DNA of 64,000 bases from Kineococcus rhizosphaerae. GTDB taxonomy: Bacteria > Actinomycetota > Actinomycetes > Actinomycetales > Kineococcaceae. The notes under the pieces were generated by a model that saw nothing but the letters and a program-made list of their open reading frames with translations, ran no database searches and was not told the DNA's origin. Positions 34,949-42,757 of the stretch are shown in pieces. Position 1 is the stretch's first letter, and each line of letters opens with the position of its first letter. Position numbers and translations under genes: made by a program. The stretch covers positions 1 through 64,000 of the forward strand of contig NZ_PVZF01000015.1 in assembly GCF_003002055.1 (NCBI RefSeq), in the 5' to 3' direction.

Positions 34949-34969
34949 ACGACGGCTCTCAGCCGTCGT
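34949..34969. terminator. Hairpin over the dedA stop codon
   Basis: ACGACGGCT-CTC-AGCCGTCGT, a perfect 9-bp stem with a 3-nt loop spanning the dedA stop (34959-34961). There is no U-tract, so it may be a weak terminator or attenuator limiting read-through into uppP. Confidence 0.4.
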
Positions 34970-35582
34970 GGCGGGCGGGTCGGGAGGAGCGGTGGCGGCG
35001 CACGGCGACGACGGTCCCGGCCACCGCGACGACGGCCAGGGCCACCAGTGCGCTGTCGCGCCCCAGGGTCTGCGCGGCCCGGGCGAAGGAGGCCCCGGCC
35101 GCGTACCCGACGAGCACGGCGGCCGTGGCCCAGGTGAGGCCGCCGAGGAGGTTCCAGGGCAGGAACCGCCGGTACGGCATCCGCGCGGCACCCGCCAGGG
35201 CGGGGGTGACCGCCCGCAGGAACGCGGTGAACCGGCCCAGGAACACGGCCGCGCCCCCGCGCCGCTCGACGAGGTCGCGCCCCTTCTCCAGACCCGCGGC
35301 GTGCCGGCGCAGGGGCCGGGCCTGCAGCAGGCGCGGTCCGAGACGCCGCCCCACCAGGTACCCGACGGAGTCGCCGAGGACGGCCGCGGCGGCCACGACG
35401 ACCAGGACGACGGGCAGCGACGCACGGCCGAGACTCGCGGCGGCCCCGGCGACGACGGCCGCGGTCTCGCCCGGGACGACGAACCCCACGAACAGGGCGT
35501 CCTCGGCGAAGACGAGCAGCGCCACGGCCGCCAGCAGCCACCCGGCCGGGACGCCGAGGAGGGTCGCGATCACCTGGTGCAC
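34959..35582 (-). CDS. DedA family membrane protein (copy 2)
   Basis: A 207-residue protein from GTG 35582. DedA features are FAEDALFVGFVVPGETAAVV, GYLVGRRLGPRLL, FLGRFTAFLRAVTPALAG and an EKGRDLVERRG cytoplasmic loop. It resembles 8138-8785 in layout but is clearly diverged. It is likely a C55-P translocase-type protein, which fits co-transcription with uppP. The start is 22 nt after response-regulator box D and 6 nt after CACAGT. Confidence 0.88.
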   Translation of the reverse strand: MHQVIATLLGVPAGWLLAAVALLVFAEDALFVGFVVPGETAAVVAGAAASLGRASLPVVLVVVAAAAVLGDSVGYLVGRRLGPRLLQARPLRRHAAGLEKGRDLVERRGGAAVFLGRFTAFLRAVTPALAGAARMPYRRFLPWNLLGGLTWATAAVLVGYAAGASFARAAQTLGRDSALVALAVVAVAGTVVAVRRHRSSRPARHDG

Positions 35583-35604
35583 GCCGCCACTGTGGACCCC
35601 CGAC

Positions 35605-35622
35605 GCTGAACGTCCGCTGAAG
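35605..35622 (-). promoter_or_regulatory. Response-regulator box D
   Basis: On the minus strand CTTCAGC-GGAC-GTTCAGC, then 10 nt, CACAGT (35589-35594), 6 nt, GTG 35582. It is also 43 bp upstream of the divergent sensor kinase start, so it may influence that gene too. Confidence 0.72.
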
Positions 35623-35665
35623 ACGGCGTGCGCGACGGGGCCCGGCGGTGGTCGATGCTGGGGGC

Positions 35666-37114
35666 ATGTCCCTGAGGAGCGCGGCGCGGTGGGTGGCGAC
35701 GCTGTGGCGCGAGTGCGGGGTGCAGGTCCGCTCGACGGTCGCCGCCACGCTCGTGCAGGGCCTGGTCGTGCTCGCGGCGGGCGGCCTGCTGCTGCTGAGC
35801 CTCGTGCACGACCTGCGCACGGGCGTCGACGCCGCCACCCTGTCCACCGCCCAGTCGATCGCCGCCCTGGTCCCGGACTCCGTCACGGAGTCACCCGGCC
35901 TGCGCAGCGCGATCGAGGAGGCGGCCCGCCGCCGGCAGGCCGTGCAGGTGCTCGACGAGAACGGTGCGGTCGTGGCGTCGAGCCCGGAGCTGCGGGGGTC
36001 CCGGGCGGTGGTCGGCGACCAGCCCGCCCCGGGGGCGACGGAGCGCCGCAAGGTCCGGCTGCCCTTCGACGACGACCCCTACCGGGTGACGGTGCTGGGC
36101 GGGGAGGTCTCCGACGACGGGCGGGACCGGCGGTTCACGGTGGTCGTCGCGCAGTCCGTCGGCACGGGCGAGGACACGCTGCACGCGGCCGTCGTGGCGA
36201 TGGCCGTGGCGGGTCCGCTGCTGCTGCTGACGGTGGGTTTCGCGACGTACGTGTTCGTGGGCCGGTCGCTGCGGCCGGTGACGCGCATCCGGTCCACCGT
36301 GGAGGGCATCAGCCACCGCGACCTGTCCGAACGGGTCCCGATCCCCCCGGGCCGCGACGAGGTGGCGCGACTGGCGACGACCATGAACTCCATGCTCACC
36401 GGCCTGGAACGGGCCGACGCCGCCCAGCGGCAGTTCGTCTCCGACGCCAGCCACGAACTGCGCAGCCCCATCGCGACGCTGCGCGCCGCGGCCGACATCG
36501 CGCTGACGCAGCCGGAGCGCACCGACCCGCGCGACCTCGCCCGGCTGGTGCGCGGGGAGGCCCGGCGGCTGGACGGTCTCGTCGCCGACCTCCTGCTGCT
36601 GGCGCGCGTCGACGAGCGCGGACGGGCGCGGACGGCGACGGACGGCGAGGGGGTCGAGGAGGTCGACCTGGACGACCTCGTCACCGACGAGCACCGGCGG
36701 CTGCGGGCGGCCACCACGCTGAACGTGACGATGCACCGGGAACCGGCCCGCGTCCTCGGCGACCCGCGGGAACTGTCCCGGGTCTTGCGCAACCTCACGG
36801 ACAACGCGGCTCGGCACGCCCACCACGAGATCTCGGTCGATCTGCGGCGCAACGGTTCACGAGCCCTGCTCACCGTCTGGAACGACGGCGCACCGATCCC
36901 GCCGGCCGACCGCGACCGCGTCTTCGACCGGTTCGTGCGGCTGGAGGAGAGCCGTACCCGGGACTCCGGCGGCAGCGGTCTGGGGCTGGCCATCGTGCGG
37001 GAGGTGGTCGCCGCGCACGGCGGTTCCGTGCGGGTCCTCGACGTCGCGGCGGGGACGGGTTTCCGGGTGGAACTGCCGCTGGCCGGGGAGTTCGACGCCG
37101 GTCCGGGGCGCTGA
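35666..37114 (+). CDS. Sensor histidine kinase
   Basis: A 482-residue kinase from ATG 35666. TM1 is about residues 27-47, an extracellular domain of about 120 residues follows, TM2 is about 170-195, then HAMP (residues 195-250), the H box FVSDASHELRSPIATLR (His263), the N box RNLTDNAARHAH, and G boxes DRVFDRFVRLEE and SGGSGLGLAIV. It is convergent with the response regulator (stops 12 bp apart) instead of sharing its operon, yet is the obvious partner. It probably senses an envelope condition, given the surrounding C55-P genes. Confidence 0.92.
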   Translation: MSLRSAARWVATLWRECGVQVRSTVAATLVQGLVVLAAGGLLLLSLVHDLRTGVDAATLSTAQSIAALVPDSVTESPGLRSAIEEAARRRQAVQVLDENGAVVASSPELRGSRAVVGDQPAPGATERRKVRLPFDDDPYRVTVLGGEVSDDGRDRRFTVVVAQSVGTGEDTLHAAVVAMAVAGPLLLLTVGFATYVFVGRSLRPVTRIRSTVEGISHRDLSERVPIPPGRDEVARLATTMNSMLTGLERADAAQRQFVSDASHELRSPIATLRAAADIALTQPERTDPRDLARLVRGEARRLDGLVADLLLLARVDERGRARTATDGEGVEEVDLDDLVTDEHRRLRAATTLNVTMHREPARVLGDPRELSRVLRNLTDNAARHAHHEISVDLRRNGSRALLTVWNDGAPIPPADRDRVFDRFVRLEESRTRDSGGSGLGLAIVREVVAAHGGSVRVLDVAAGTGFRVELPLAGEFDAGPGR

Positions 37115-37126
37115 GGACCGGGCGCG

Positions 37127-37837
37127 TCAGGGGAGCTTGGTGAACCGGTACCCCGCGCCGCGGACCGTCTCGATGAACTCGCGGCCGATCTTCTTGCGCA
37201 GGTACCCGACGTAGACCTCGACGAGGTTGTCGTCCCCGTCGTAGAACTCGTCCCACACGTTCTGCAGCACGTTGGTCTTGGTGAGGACGTCCCCGGCGTT
37301 GCGCATGAAGTGGTGCAGCACCTGGAACTCGCGGGCGGTCAGCCGCACCTCCTCCCCCGCCAGGTGCACGCGCTGGGAGGCCGGGTCGAGCACCAGGTCA
37401 CCGGCGCTCAGGACGGCGGGCCGTTCGGGGGCGCCGCGGCGCACGAGGGCGCGCAACCGCGCGACGAGGACCTCGAAGGAGAACGGTTTGCGCAGGTAGT
37501 CGTCGGCGCCGAGGTCGAAGGCGTCGGTCTCGTCGTACTCGCCGTCCTTGGCGGTGAGCATGAGGACCGGCGTCCACACCTGGCGGGAGCGCAGCGTGCG
37601 GCAGACCTCGTACCCGTTGAGGACCGGCAGCATGATGTCGAGGACGACGACGTCGAAGGCTCCCTCCGTCGCCCGCTCCAGACCGGTCCCGCCGTCGTGG
37701 ACGACCTCGACGCCGAACCCGACCCCCTCGAGCCCGGAGGCCAGGGTCGCGGCCAGCGTGACCTCGTCGTCGACCAGGAGCACCCGCACGGGTCCATCCT
37801 GCCCGTCCGGGCCCGGGCCCGCCGCCGTGCCGCTCAC
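37127..37837 (-). CDS. OmpR/PhoB-type response regulator
   Basis: A 236-residue regulator. The receiver domain has LLVDDEV, phospho-acceptor Asp67 in VVVLDIMLP and KPFSFEVL. The winged helix has LTAREFQVLHHFMRNAGDVLTKTNVL and DDNLVEVYVGYLRKKI. GTG 37837 overlaps the stop of the ArsC-like gene by 4 bp, so the two are coupled; GTG 37789 is a shorter alternative. Its operon starts behind box B, so autoregulation is likely. It is the best candidate for the protein binding the CTTCAGC boxes, since this family recognises 11-bp-spaced direct repeats. Confidence 0.92.
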   Translation of the reverse strand: MSGTAAGPGPDGQDGPVRVLLVDDEVTLAATLASGLEGVGFGVEVVHDGGTGLERATEGAFDVVVLDIMLPVLNGYEVCRTLRSRQVWTPVLMLTAKDGEYDETDAFDLGADDYLRKPFSFEVLVARLRALVRRGAPERPAVLSAGDLVLDPASQRVHLAGEEVRLTAREFQVLHHFMRNAGDVLTKTNVLQNVWDEFYDGDDNLVEVYVGYLRKKIGREFIETVRGAGYRFTKLP

Positions 37838-38259
37838 CCGGAGGCGAGGCGGGTGTGCAGGTCCCGCACCCGGGCGGCGACGTCGTCGCGGACCAGGCGC
37901 ATCCGCTCGGCCCCCTCGATGCCGCGCGCGGACGGTTCGTCGGTCTCCCAGACCTCGACGGGCACCCCGCCGGCCGGGTCGACGCGCGCCTCGGACCCCA
38001 GGACGACGACGAGGTCAGCGTCGTGGAGGAGGTCGTCGGTGAGCTGCTGCGGGTGCTGGCCGGTGATGTCGACGCCGACCTCGAGCAGGCTCTGCACGGC
38101 CTCGGTGTTGAGGTCCGTCCCGGCCCGCGTCCCGGCGGAGACGACGGTGACCGGGTGCTGCGGGTGCTCCTGCACGAGCCGGCGCATGAGCCCGGCCGCG
38201 AGCTGGGACTTGCCGCGGTTGCGGACGCAGACGAACAGGACGCGGGGCGCGGTGGTCAC
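37834..38259 (-). CDS. ArsC-like low-molecular-weight phosphatase (mycothiol arsenate reductase type)
   Basis: A 141-residue protein from GTG 38259, preceded by GGGAGG. The P-loop VLFVCVRNRGKSQLAAGL (Cys near residue 9) matches the arsenate-mycothiol transferase/LMW phosphatase group of actinobacteria. It continues with VSAGTRAG and DLVVVLGSEARVD. No ars operon surrounds it; it lies between a membrane protein and a response regulator, so a regulatory phosphatase role is as plausible as arsenate reduction. Confidence 0.82.
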   Translation of the reverse strand: MTTAPRVLFVCVRNRGKSQLAAGLMRRLVQEHPQHPVTVVSAGTRAGTDLNTEAVQSLLEVGVDITGQHPQQLTDDLLHDADLVVVLGSEARVDPAGGVPVEVWETDEPSARGIEGAERMRLVRDDVAARVRDLHTRLASG

Positions 38260-38286
38260 ACCGGAGCCTCCCACGGCGCGGCCCGC

Positions 38287-39063
38287 TCAGTCCGGGACGG
38301 CGGCGGGCTCGACGGGTCCGGCCACGGCCCGCTCCCGCACCGTCAGGAGACCCACCGGGACGACGATGACCGCCAGCGCGACGAGGGTGACCGGGCCGTC
38401 GCCGAACCCGAGCCCGGCGCCCGTGCCGTGGGGCTTGGAGAGCCAGTCGGCGAACGAGGCGCCCAGCGGGCGGGTCAGCACGTAGGCCGCCCAGAACGCG
38501 ACGACGGGGTTCAGGCCCCGGCGCCAGGCCACGAACGGCACGAGGATGGCGACGGTGAACAGGATCCCCGAGGGCAGGAACCCCAGGCCCATCGCCAGGC
38601 CCGTCAGGTCACCGACGGCGGTCCCGAGGGCGAAGGTGGCCAGCACGGTGGCCCAGTAGAAGCGCTCCCGGCGGGCGGTCGTGATGCTGTGGACGTCCAG
38701 GGTCCCCTCGCGCCGCCACCACCACGCGAACAGGACGGCGACGGCCAGGGCGCACCCGGCGGACGTCGCCCACAGCGGCAGCCCGGTGGCGACGCGCGCG
38801 ACGTCGGCGACCATCGTCCCGAACACCGCGATCGCGCTGACGCAGAACCAGTAGAGGGGGGCGCGGTAGCGGTCGGCGCGCAGCTGCAGCCCCAGCGCGA
38901 GGGCGAAGCCCCCGACCCCGACGACGCCGCCGAGGACGAGGTCCTTCTCGCCCAGGTAGTCCGAGGCGGCCTCCCCCATCCCGGTGGTGAGGATCTTCAC
39001 GACCCAGAACAGCGCGGTGATCTCGGGGACCTTGGCGGCGGCGAACCGGCGGGAGGACGTCAC
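38287..39063 (-). CDS. COG4705-type polytopic membrane protein (copy 2)
   Basis: A 258-residue paralogue of 8854-9645: VPEITALFWVVKILTTGMGE, a WWRREGTLDVHS block, RERFYWATVLATFALGTAVGD and FWAAYVLTRPLGASFADWLS. About eight helices. GTG 39063 is 22 nt after box B and 6 nt after CACGCT, the same geometry as copy 1. It is the first gene of an operon with the ArsC-like and response-regulator genes, which ties this unknown family to signalling. Confidence 0.82.
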   Translation of the reverse strand: MTSSRRFAAAKVPEITALFWVVKILTTGMGEAASDYLGEKDLVLGGVVGVGGFALALGLQLRADRYRAPLYWFCVSAIAVFGTMVADVARVATGLPLWATSAGCALAVAVLFAWWWRREGTLDVHSITTARRERFYWATVLATFALGTAVGDLTGLAMGLGFLPSGILFTVAILVPFVAWRRGLNPVVAFWAAYVLTRPLGASFADWLSKPHGTGAGLGFGDGPVTLVALAVIVVPVGLLTVRERAVAGPVEPAAVPD

Positions 39064-39085
39064 CGGGCCAGCGTGGCGCGGGGCG

Positions 39086-39103
39086 GCTGAAGCCCCGCTG
39101 AAG
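39086..39103 (-). promoter_or_regulatory. Response-regulator box B
   Basis: On the minus strand CTTCAGC-GGGG-CTTCAGC, two perfect heptads, then 10 nt, CACGCT (39070-39075), 6 nt, GTG 39063. The flanking ACGTCA beyond the distal heptad is shared with box A. Confidence 0.8.
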
Positions 39104-39107
39104 GACG

Positions 39108-39575
39108 TCAGCTCTTGGCGGAGGCGGTCATCTGGTCGGCCCAGACGGCCTTGGCCCCGGAGTCCCCGACGCGGTAGACCTGCACCCCGGCGGCGACGGA
39201 GGCGACGACGGCCACGACGGCGATCAGCCCGAGGCCGCGCACGGCCGTGCGCTCGGGCCGCACGCGGCGCTGCAGCCACCACATCGCGATCGCGAACAGG
39301 GTCATGGGGATCGAGAACCACAGGAGCTGGTCGCCGAGCTCGGCGTGCACGCCGGGGTCCCCGACGCGGTGCTCCAGGGCCTCACCGCTGCTCGTGGCCA
39401 CCGGGCACAGGACGGTGCCGACCAGCGCGACGAGGGCGTTGATCCCGGCGTAGCGGGCCCGCAGCCGCGGTGAGAGCGCGACGAGGACGGTGCCCAGCAC
39501 GGCCAGGGGCAGCATGACGACGACGGCGTGCACGACGAGCGGGTGCACGGGCAGGCCGTTGACGGTGTCGAGCAC
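39108..39575 (-). CDS. DUF2231 family membrane protein
   Basis: A 155-residue protein with four helices. The N-terminus NGLPVHPLVVHAVVVMLPLAVLG is the DUF2231 hallmark with two His residues in the first helix; GDQLLWFSIPMTLFAIAMWW follows. The family is of unknown function, sometimes linked to heme or redox. It starts at GTG 39575. No CTTCAGC box lies in promoter position; the nearest, at 39657, faces the other way. Confidence 0.82.
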   Translation of the reverse strand: MLDTVNGLPVHPLVVHAVVVMLPLAVLGTVLVALSPRLRARYAGINALVALVGTVLCPVATSSGEALEHRVGDPGVHAELGDQLLWFSIPMTLFAIAMWWLQRRVRPERTAVRGLGLIAVVAVVASVAAGVQVYRVGDSGAKAVWADQMTASAKS

Positions 39576-39656
39576 GAGTTCCTCCGGTCCTCACGACTCC
39601 CGCGATCGCGGGCACCCGAGCGTAGGACCGGGAACCGCTGGGGCGCTCGCCGTGCG

Positions 39657-39674
39657 TCTCAGCTCCCCTTCAGC
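39657..39674 (+). promoter_or_regulatory. Response-regulator box E (orphan)
   Basis: TCTCAGC-TCCC-CTTCAGC followed after 10 nt by TAGGAG (39685-39690). The spacing matches the functional boxes, but no start codon follows; transcription would run antisense into the 3' end of the SDR gene 39696-40427. Confidence 0.45.
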
Positions 39675-39695
39675 GGACCGGGGGTAGGAGAGGCG

Positions 39696-40427
39696 TCAGA
39701 CGATCCCGCCGTTGACGCGCACGACCTGGCCGTTGACCCACCGGCCGGGGCCGGCGAGGAACGCCACGACCTCGGCGATGTCGGCGGGTTCCCCGAGGCG
39801 CTCCAGCGGCGGCTGCTTCGCCATGCGCTCGATCGTCGCCTCGTCCTTGCCGTCGAGGAACAGCTCCGTCGCGGTGGGCCCGGGGGCGACGGCGTTCACG
39901 GTGACGTCCCGGCCGCGCAGCTCGCGCGCGAGGATCATCGTCAGGCCCTCGACGGCGCCCTTGCTCGCCACGTACGCGCCGTAGGTCGGCAGCTGCAACC
40001 CCACGACGGAGGTGGAGAACGTCACGACCGCCCCGCCGTCGCGCACGCGGCGGGCGGCTTCACGGGCGACGACGAACGTGCCGCGGACGTTGGTGCGGTG
40101 CAGGGCGTCGAAGTCGTCGAGGTCGAGGTCGGCGACGGTGGACAGGGCGAGGCGGCCGGCGGCGTTCACGACGACGTCGACGCCGCCGAACTCCTGCTCG
40201 GCGGCGTCGAACAGCGCGGCGACGGCGTGCTCGTCGGCGACGTCGGCCTGCGCGGCGACCGCCCGGCCCCCGGCGGCGGTGATCTCCCCGACGACCTCGG
40301 CGGCGGCGCGCTCGGACCCGGCGTAGCCGACGACGACGGCCTGGCCGCGGGCGGCCAGCGTCGTGGCGACGGCGCGGCCGATGCCGCGGGACCCTCCGGT
40401 GACGACGGCGACTCGTTGCTCGGTCAC
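39696..40427 (-). CDS. SDR family oxidoreductase
   Basis: A 243-residue SDR from GTG 40427, chosen for GGAGGAG 6 nt upstream; an ATG at 40445 lacks a site. Motifs are TGGSRGIGRAVATTL, NAAGRLALSTVADLD, catalytic Ser in FSTSVVGLQ and YGAYVASKGAV, and NAVAPGPTATELFLDGKDE. This is the group of FabG-like reductases of unknown substrate. Upstream (40447-40492) lie repeated GGTACG/CGTACC half-sites. Confidence 0.88.
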   Translation of the reverse strand: MTEQRVAVVTGGSRGIGRAVATTLAARGQAVVVGYAGSERAAAEVVGEITAAGGRAVAAQADVADEHAVAALFDAAEQEFGGVDVVVNAAGRLALSTVADLDLDDFDALHRTNVRGTFVVAREAARRVRDGGAVVTFSTSVVGLQLPTYGAYVASKGAVEGLTMILARELRGRDVTVNAVAPGPTATELFLDGKDEATIERMAKQPPLERLGEPADIAEVVAFLAGPGRWVNGQVVRVNGGIV

Positions 40428-40446
40428 GGTTCTCCTCCAGTGCATC

Positions 40447-40492
40447 GGTACGTTCGATTCGTAGCGTTGGTACGAGCCTAGCACCGCGTACC
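40447..40492. promoter_or_regulatory. GGTACG half-site cluster between SDR and aldo/keto reductase
   Basis: GGTACG at 40447-40452 and 40469-40474 (22-bp spacing) and the inverted CGTACC at 40487-40492, within a less GC-rich 188-bp divergent gap. It looks like a multi-site operator; the regulator is not encoded next to it. Confidence 0.35.
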
Positions 40493-40615
40493 ATCCATCG
40501 CTATCCCTGGAGCGTATCGACGCTATCGGAGCCCGCGGGCCACCCCCGCCAGGGATCTGGGAACGATGCCGGAAACCCCTTCCCCCGCTCCGGACCCGCG
40601 CGTAGGGTCCCCGGC

Positions 40616-41596
40616 ATGGAGTACCGCCACCTCGGCCGCACCGGACTGCGCGTCTCGCCGCTGTGCCTGGGCACGATGAACTTCGGCCCCCGCACGAGCG
40701 AGGCCGACAGCCGCACCGTCATGGACGCCGCGCACGAGCACGGCATCAACTTCTTCGACACCGCCAACGGCTACGGCAGCCACAAGGGCGAGACCGAGGA
40801 GATCGTCGGACGCTGGTTCGCCCAGGGCGGTGGCCGGCGCGAGAAGACCGTCCTGGCCACCAAGCTCTACGGCGACATGACCGACTGGCCCAACGACGGC
40901 AAGCTGTCCGCCTACAACATCCGGCAGGCGTGCGACGCGTCGCTGAAGCGCCTGCAGACCGACCACATCGACCTCTACCAGATGCACCACGTCGACCGCG
41001 CGACGCCGTGGGAGGAGATCTGGGAGGGTTTCAGCGTCCTGCGCCAGCAGGGCAAGGTCCTCTACGTCGGGTCCTCGAACTTCGCCGGCTGGCACCTCGC
41101 CCTGGCGCAGGCCAGCGCGGCCGAGCGGAAGATGGTGGGGCTCGTCAGCGAGCAGTCGCTGTACAACCTCATGTCGCGCTGGGTGGAACTGGAGGTCCTG
41201 CCCGCCGCCGAGCACCACGGCCTCGGCGTCATCCCGTGGTCGCCGCTGGCCGGCGGCCTGCTCGGCGGGGTGCTCGCGAAGCAGGCCGGCGGGGACGAGG
41301 GCCGGGGGACGTCGAACTCCGAGGGGGTCGAGAAGAACCGTGCCACCCTGCAGGCCTACGAGGAGTTCTGCGCCGACCTCGGGGCCCACCCGGCGGACGT
41401 CGGCGTCGCCTGGCTGCTGACCCGGCCCGCGGTCACCGCGCCGATCATCGGGCCGCGCACCGTGGAACAGCTCACGAACTCGTTGCGCGCGATCGACCTC
41501 GAGCTCGACCAGGCCGCGCTGGACCGGCTCGACGAGCTGTTCCCCGCCCCCTTCCCGAACCCGGGCAAGCCCGCCCCGGAGGCCTACGCCTGGTAG
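40616..41596 (+). CDS. Aldo/keto reductase
   Basis: A 326-residue TIM-barrel enzyme. The tetrad is visible: Asp and Tyr in FFDTANGYGS, Lys in VLATKLYGDM, His in LYQMHHVDRATPW. NADPH-binding residues lie in IIGPRTVEQL and nearby. It belongs to the AKR11/12-like group acting on small carbonyls. It is divergent from the SDR, with a shared complex intergenic region. Confidence 0.92.
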   Translation: MEYRHLGRTGLRVSPLCLGTMNFGPRTSEADSRTVMDAAHEHGINFFDTANGYGSHKGETEEIVGRWFAQGGGRREKTVLATKLYGDMTDWPNDGKLSAYNIRQACDASLKRLQTDHIDLYQMHHVDRATPWEEIWEGFSVLRQQGKVLYVGSSNFAGWHLALAQASAAERKMVGLVSEQSLYNLMSRWVELEVLPAAEHHGLGVIPWSPLAGGLLGGVLAKQAGGDEGRGTSNSEGVEKNRATLQAYEEFCADLGAHPADVGVAWLLTRPAVTAPIIGPRTVEQLTNSLRAIDLELDQAALDRLDELFPAPFPNPGKPAPEAYAW

Positions 41597-41615
41597 GCCC
41601 CCGGGAACCGAGTGG

Positions 41616-41996
41616 TCAGGCGATGACCGCGTCGGCCTCGATCTCGACCTTGTTGTCGGGGCCGGCGAGGGCCACCACCTGGACGATCGCCATCGCGGGG
41701 CGGATGTCGCCGAAGACCTCCCCGTGCACGGCGCCCACGGCGTCGAAGTCGGCGATGTCGGTCAGGAACACCCGCGTGCGGACCACGTCGGAGAGCGTCG
41801 CACCGGCCTGCTCCAGGGCGCCGGCGATCGTGGCCAGGGCCGCGCGCGCCTGGGCCGCCGCGTCCTCGCCGGGCGCGGTGGTCCCCGCCACGAAGACCTG
41901 CGCGCCGACCTTCACGGCGCGCGAGTACCCCAGGACGGGTTCGTAGGGCGAACCGCCGGAGACGTTCTGCCGGCCGGGGGTGGTTGCGTCAGTCAC
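41616..41996 (-). CDS. RidA (YjgF/YER057c/UK114) family protein
   Basis: A 126-residue protein: YSRAVKVGAQVFVAGTTAP, an internal VVRTRVFLTDIADF and a C-terminal KVEIEADAVIA. The usual catalytic Arg lies in VRTRVFLTD. RidA proteins deaminate reactive enamines or imines. It is convergent with the aldo/keto reductase (19-bp gap) and 78 bp downstream of the TetR gene on the same strand. Confidence 0.88.
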   Translation of the reverse strand: MTDATTPGRQNVSGGSPYEPVLGYSRAVKVGAQVFVAGTTAPGEDAAAQARAALATIAGALEQAGATLSDVVRTRVFLTDIADFDAVGAVHGEVFGDIRPAMAIVQVVALAGPDNKVEIEADAVIA

Positions 41997-42074
41997 GGGT
42001 GACCTTCCTCGGGGGCCGGGGTCGCGGATCGACCGCCGGCGGTGCAGGGAGGACTCTGCCAGCCCGCGTCCGCC

Positions 42075-42737
42075 TCACGTGCGCGGCAGAGCCCCCAGCA
42101 GCACCGTCCGGACGGCCTGCCGCAGGGAGTCCGGCAGCTCCTGGTGCAGGGCGGCCAGCCCGGGGTCGGCCGCGTAGGCCGCGAGCACGGCGGCCGACGG
42201 CGAGCTGTAGGGCGCGAGGGCCGCCGCGAAGACCGCGACCTGGAAGCCGACGACGTCCGCCGACGCCCCCAGTTCCGGCAGCACCCCGCGCAGGAGCTCG
42301 CCCACCTCCGCGAGCAACCGGTGCGCCACGTGCTTGTGGTGCCGCACGACGTCGACGGTGACGTTGTGCTCCAGGACGCTGCCCTGGGCCCCCACGAGGT
42401 CGCACAGCACCCGTCGCGCGGACAGCGTCCGGGCGACGACGTCGGCCACCTGCTCCGCGCGCGACGGCAGCGGCGCCGCGGGGTCGAGGGCCGGCAGAGC
42501 GCGGGACAGTTCCCCGACCCACTCCCGCGTCGCCGAGGTGAGCAGCTCGAGCAGGACACCCTCGCGCGAGTCGAAGTAGCGCAGCACGTTCGACTTGGCC
42601 AGGCCGACGCGGCGGCTCAGCTCGTTGAGGCTGACGTCGGCGACCGGCATCTCCTCCAGCATGGCGGCCGCGGCCTCGAGGATCGCCTGCCGGCGCGCCT
42701 CCCGCTGCTCCTCGGTGCGGGCCCGCTGGAACGTCAC
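42075..42737 (-). CDS. TetR/AcrR family transcriptional regulator
   Basis: A 220-residue protein from GTG 42737. HTH: ADVSLNELSRRVGLAKSNVL then RYFDSREGVL. The C-terminal part fits TetR_C_33/unknown ligand types. It is divergent from an SDR (42841), and three AGACC-type palindromes lie between the two genes, one placed between the -35 and -10 of the SDR promoter. This is the classic position for TetR repression of a detoxifying reductase. Confidence 0.88.
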   Translation of the reverse strand: MTFQRARTEEQREARRQAILEAAAAMLEEMPVADVSLNELSRRVGLAKSNVLRYFDSREGVLLELLTSATREWVGELSRALPALDPAAPLPSRAEQVADVVARTLSARRVLCDLVGAQGSVLEHNVTVDVVRHHKHVAHRLLAEVGELLRGVLPELGASADVVGFQVAVFAAALAPYSSPSAAVLAAYAADPGLAALHQELPDSLRQAVRTVLLGALPRT

Positions 42738-42757
42738 GGCTCCAGGCTACCAGTTTC

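Noticed and set aside
37834-38259. Arsenic resistance operon
   Set aside because: Only an ArsC-like protein is present; no ArsR, ArsB/Acr3 or ArsM genes are nearby.
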